In this document: positions 63,333 to 64,000 of the stretch, piece after piece
Layout of the letters: every line of letters starts with the position of its first letter
How positions within the stretch are numbered: position 1 is the stretch's first letter
Assembly (NCBI RefSeq): GCF_001458415.1
Contig: NZ_CYSD01000037.1
Coordinates: 374,501-438,500, forward strand
Length of the DNA stretch: 64,000 nucleotides
Reading direction: 5' to 3'
From: Tritonibacter multivorans
Lineage (GTDB): Bacteria > Pseudomonadota > Alphaproteobacteria > Rhodobacterales > Rhodobacteraceae
Notes under the pieces: generated by a model
What the model was told of the DNA's origin: nothing
The model's input: only the letters and a program-made list of their open reading frames with translations
Database searches by the model: none
Translations under genes and position numbers: made by a program

Positions 63333-64000
63333 TTATGAAGGTTTGCTTTCTTTCCAGCAGGGCAGGATATCGCCCGCCGCAGGGCTGGCTTCATAGACCG
63401 CTCTGGCAATCGCGCGGGCCAGACACAGCGACGCGGCATGACAGAGGGTTGCAATGTCTTCTGCGCCAGTAGGGCGGGCTGACGTGCCGGTGGCGGCGGC
63501 GAAGACCAGATCGCCGTCCAGAGGGGTATGCGCAGGCACAATGGCGCGGGCCATGCCGTCATGGGCGGCGGTGGCCAGCCGTTGCGCTTGGGCTTTGGTC
63601 AGCGTGGCGTCGGTCGCGACAATTGCGATCGTTGTATTGCTGCCTTCAGGCGATATGGAAAGGCCCGCGAGGTCTGCCATTTTCTCGATCTTGGCGGCGC
63701 GGTAGTTGCGCCCCAATCCCGCGCGTGTGTCGGGGCCCAAGCCGCCAAACTCTGCGTTAATCTCGTATGGGGCGGCCCAAAAATGCCGCTCGCCCGGGGT
63801 GGTGACGGACCCAACGGGGTTGGCTGCGACCAAAGCACCAACTGTATGGCCACTGTCCAGCACCAGTGAGGCAGAGCCAAGCCCACCTTTCTGCATGCCG
63901 GTCAGCGCACCCGTGCCTGCACCAACCGACCCCAAAGCAAAGTCTGGACTTGCAGACGCGAGTGCCGCGCGGCCCAACGCCCTGTAGGGATTTTCGTCCC
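63333..64000 (-). CDS. P1-family peptidase (DmpA/S58-like), 5' end outside window
   Basis: C-terminal part, about 222 residues, of a P1-type aminopeptidase of the Ntn-like DmpA family. The frame is open through the last window base (DENPYRALGRAALAS...), so the N-terminus lies beyond 64000. Typical text includes GAGTGALTGMQKGGLGSASLVLDSG, VGALVAANPVGSV and NTTIAIVATDATLTKAQAQRLA. In DmpA the autocleavage Gly-Ser precedes the IVVVATD strand; here that position reads SNTTIAIVATDA, so a Thr nucleophile is possible. Substrate unknown. Confidence 0.85.
   Translation of the reverse strand, partial: DENPYRALGRAALASASPDFALGSVGAGTGALTGMQKGGLGSASLVLDSGHTVGALVAANPVGSVTTPGERHFWAAPYEINAEFGGLGPDTRAGLGRNYRAAKIEKMADLAGLSISPEGSNTTIAIVATDATLTKAQAQRLATAAHDGMARAIVPAHTPLDGDLVFAAATGTSARPTGAEDIATLCHAASLCLARAIARAVYEASPAAGDILPCWKESKPS

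Overview
The window looks like chromosomal DNA of an alphaproteobacterium of the order Rhodobacterales, most likely the marine Roseobacter group. The evidence is high GC, flagellar FliK/FlgD, polyamine-type ABC transport with a SpuC-like transaminase, the order dnaA-dnaN-recF-gyrB, mutM divergent from ubiE-ubiB, an IalB-family protein, and a dispersed intergenic element (ATATTTGGAAAAAGATGAAAG and relatives). Genus cannot be fixed from sequence reading alone. Coding density is high, and I see no phage, transposon, CRISPR array, defence island, rRNA or complete tRNA.

Layout. 1-2.8 kb: end of a flagellar cluster (fliK 3' part, flgD) and an aminoglycoside-phosphotransferase-fold kinase. 2.8-10 kb: a probable polyamine uptake and catabolism locus with a GntR regulator, a SpuC-like aminotransferase, ABC ATPase, binding protein and two permeases. 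10-16 kb: lytic transglycosylase, WYL regulator divergent from a GST, RNase R. 15.5-20.4 kb: lysine/peptidoglycan genes dapE and dapD surrounding an ionotropic glutamate receptor-like channel gene and a small unknown gene, then another GntR regulator. 20.6-26.2 kb: LOG protein, rlmN, IalB-like protein, asparaginase II, YCII protein, TauE/SafE exporter. 26.2-30.2 kb: serine biosynthesis (serB divergent from serC-serA, with a likely serC leader RNA). 30-36 kb: membrane protein, PPP-type phosphatase, threonine catabolism (kbl-tdh), XRE-cupin regulator, thiolase. 36-38 kb: NO detoxification pair hmp/nsrR sharing two palindromes. 38-42.6 kb: ubiB, ubiE, mutM, enoyl-CoA hydratase, rpsT. 43-51 kb: dnaA, dnaN, recF, a TetR/flavodoxin-fold oxidoreductase pair with three operator-like palindromes, gyrB. 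51-64 kb: FAD-linked lactate/glycolate-type dehydrogenase, tRNA hydroxylation rhodanese, NAD salvage (pncA, pncB) enclosing a hybrid histidine kinase, pantothenate synthesis (panB-panC), glpK, idi, a c-type cytochrome and the 3' part of a P1-family peptidase.

Most of this is ordinary housekeeping. The observations most worth following are the iGluR-like channel whose K+-filter position reads NGGFE instead of TVGYG; repeated operator-like sequences that tie three local regulators to their neighbouring genes (GntR/aminotransferase, NsrR/Hmp, TetR/oxidoreductase); the sensor kinase lodged between pncA and pncB; a structured intergenic region after the PPP phosphatase; a hairpin that would mask the glpK ribosome binding site; and a structured 640-base region before dnaA. 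Starts were chosen from ribosome binding sites and family lengths; all names rest on motif recognition by eye, without database searches.
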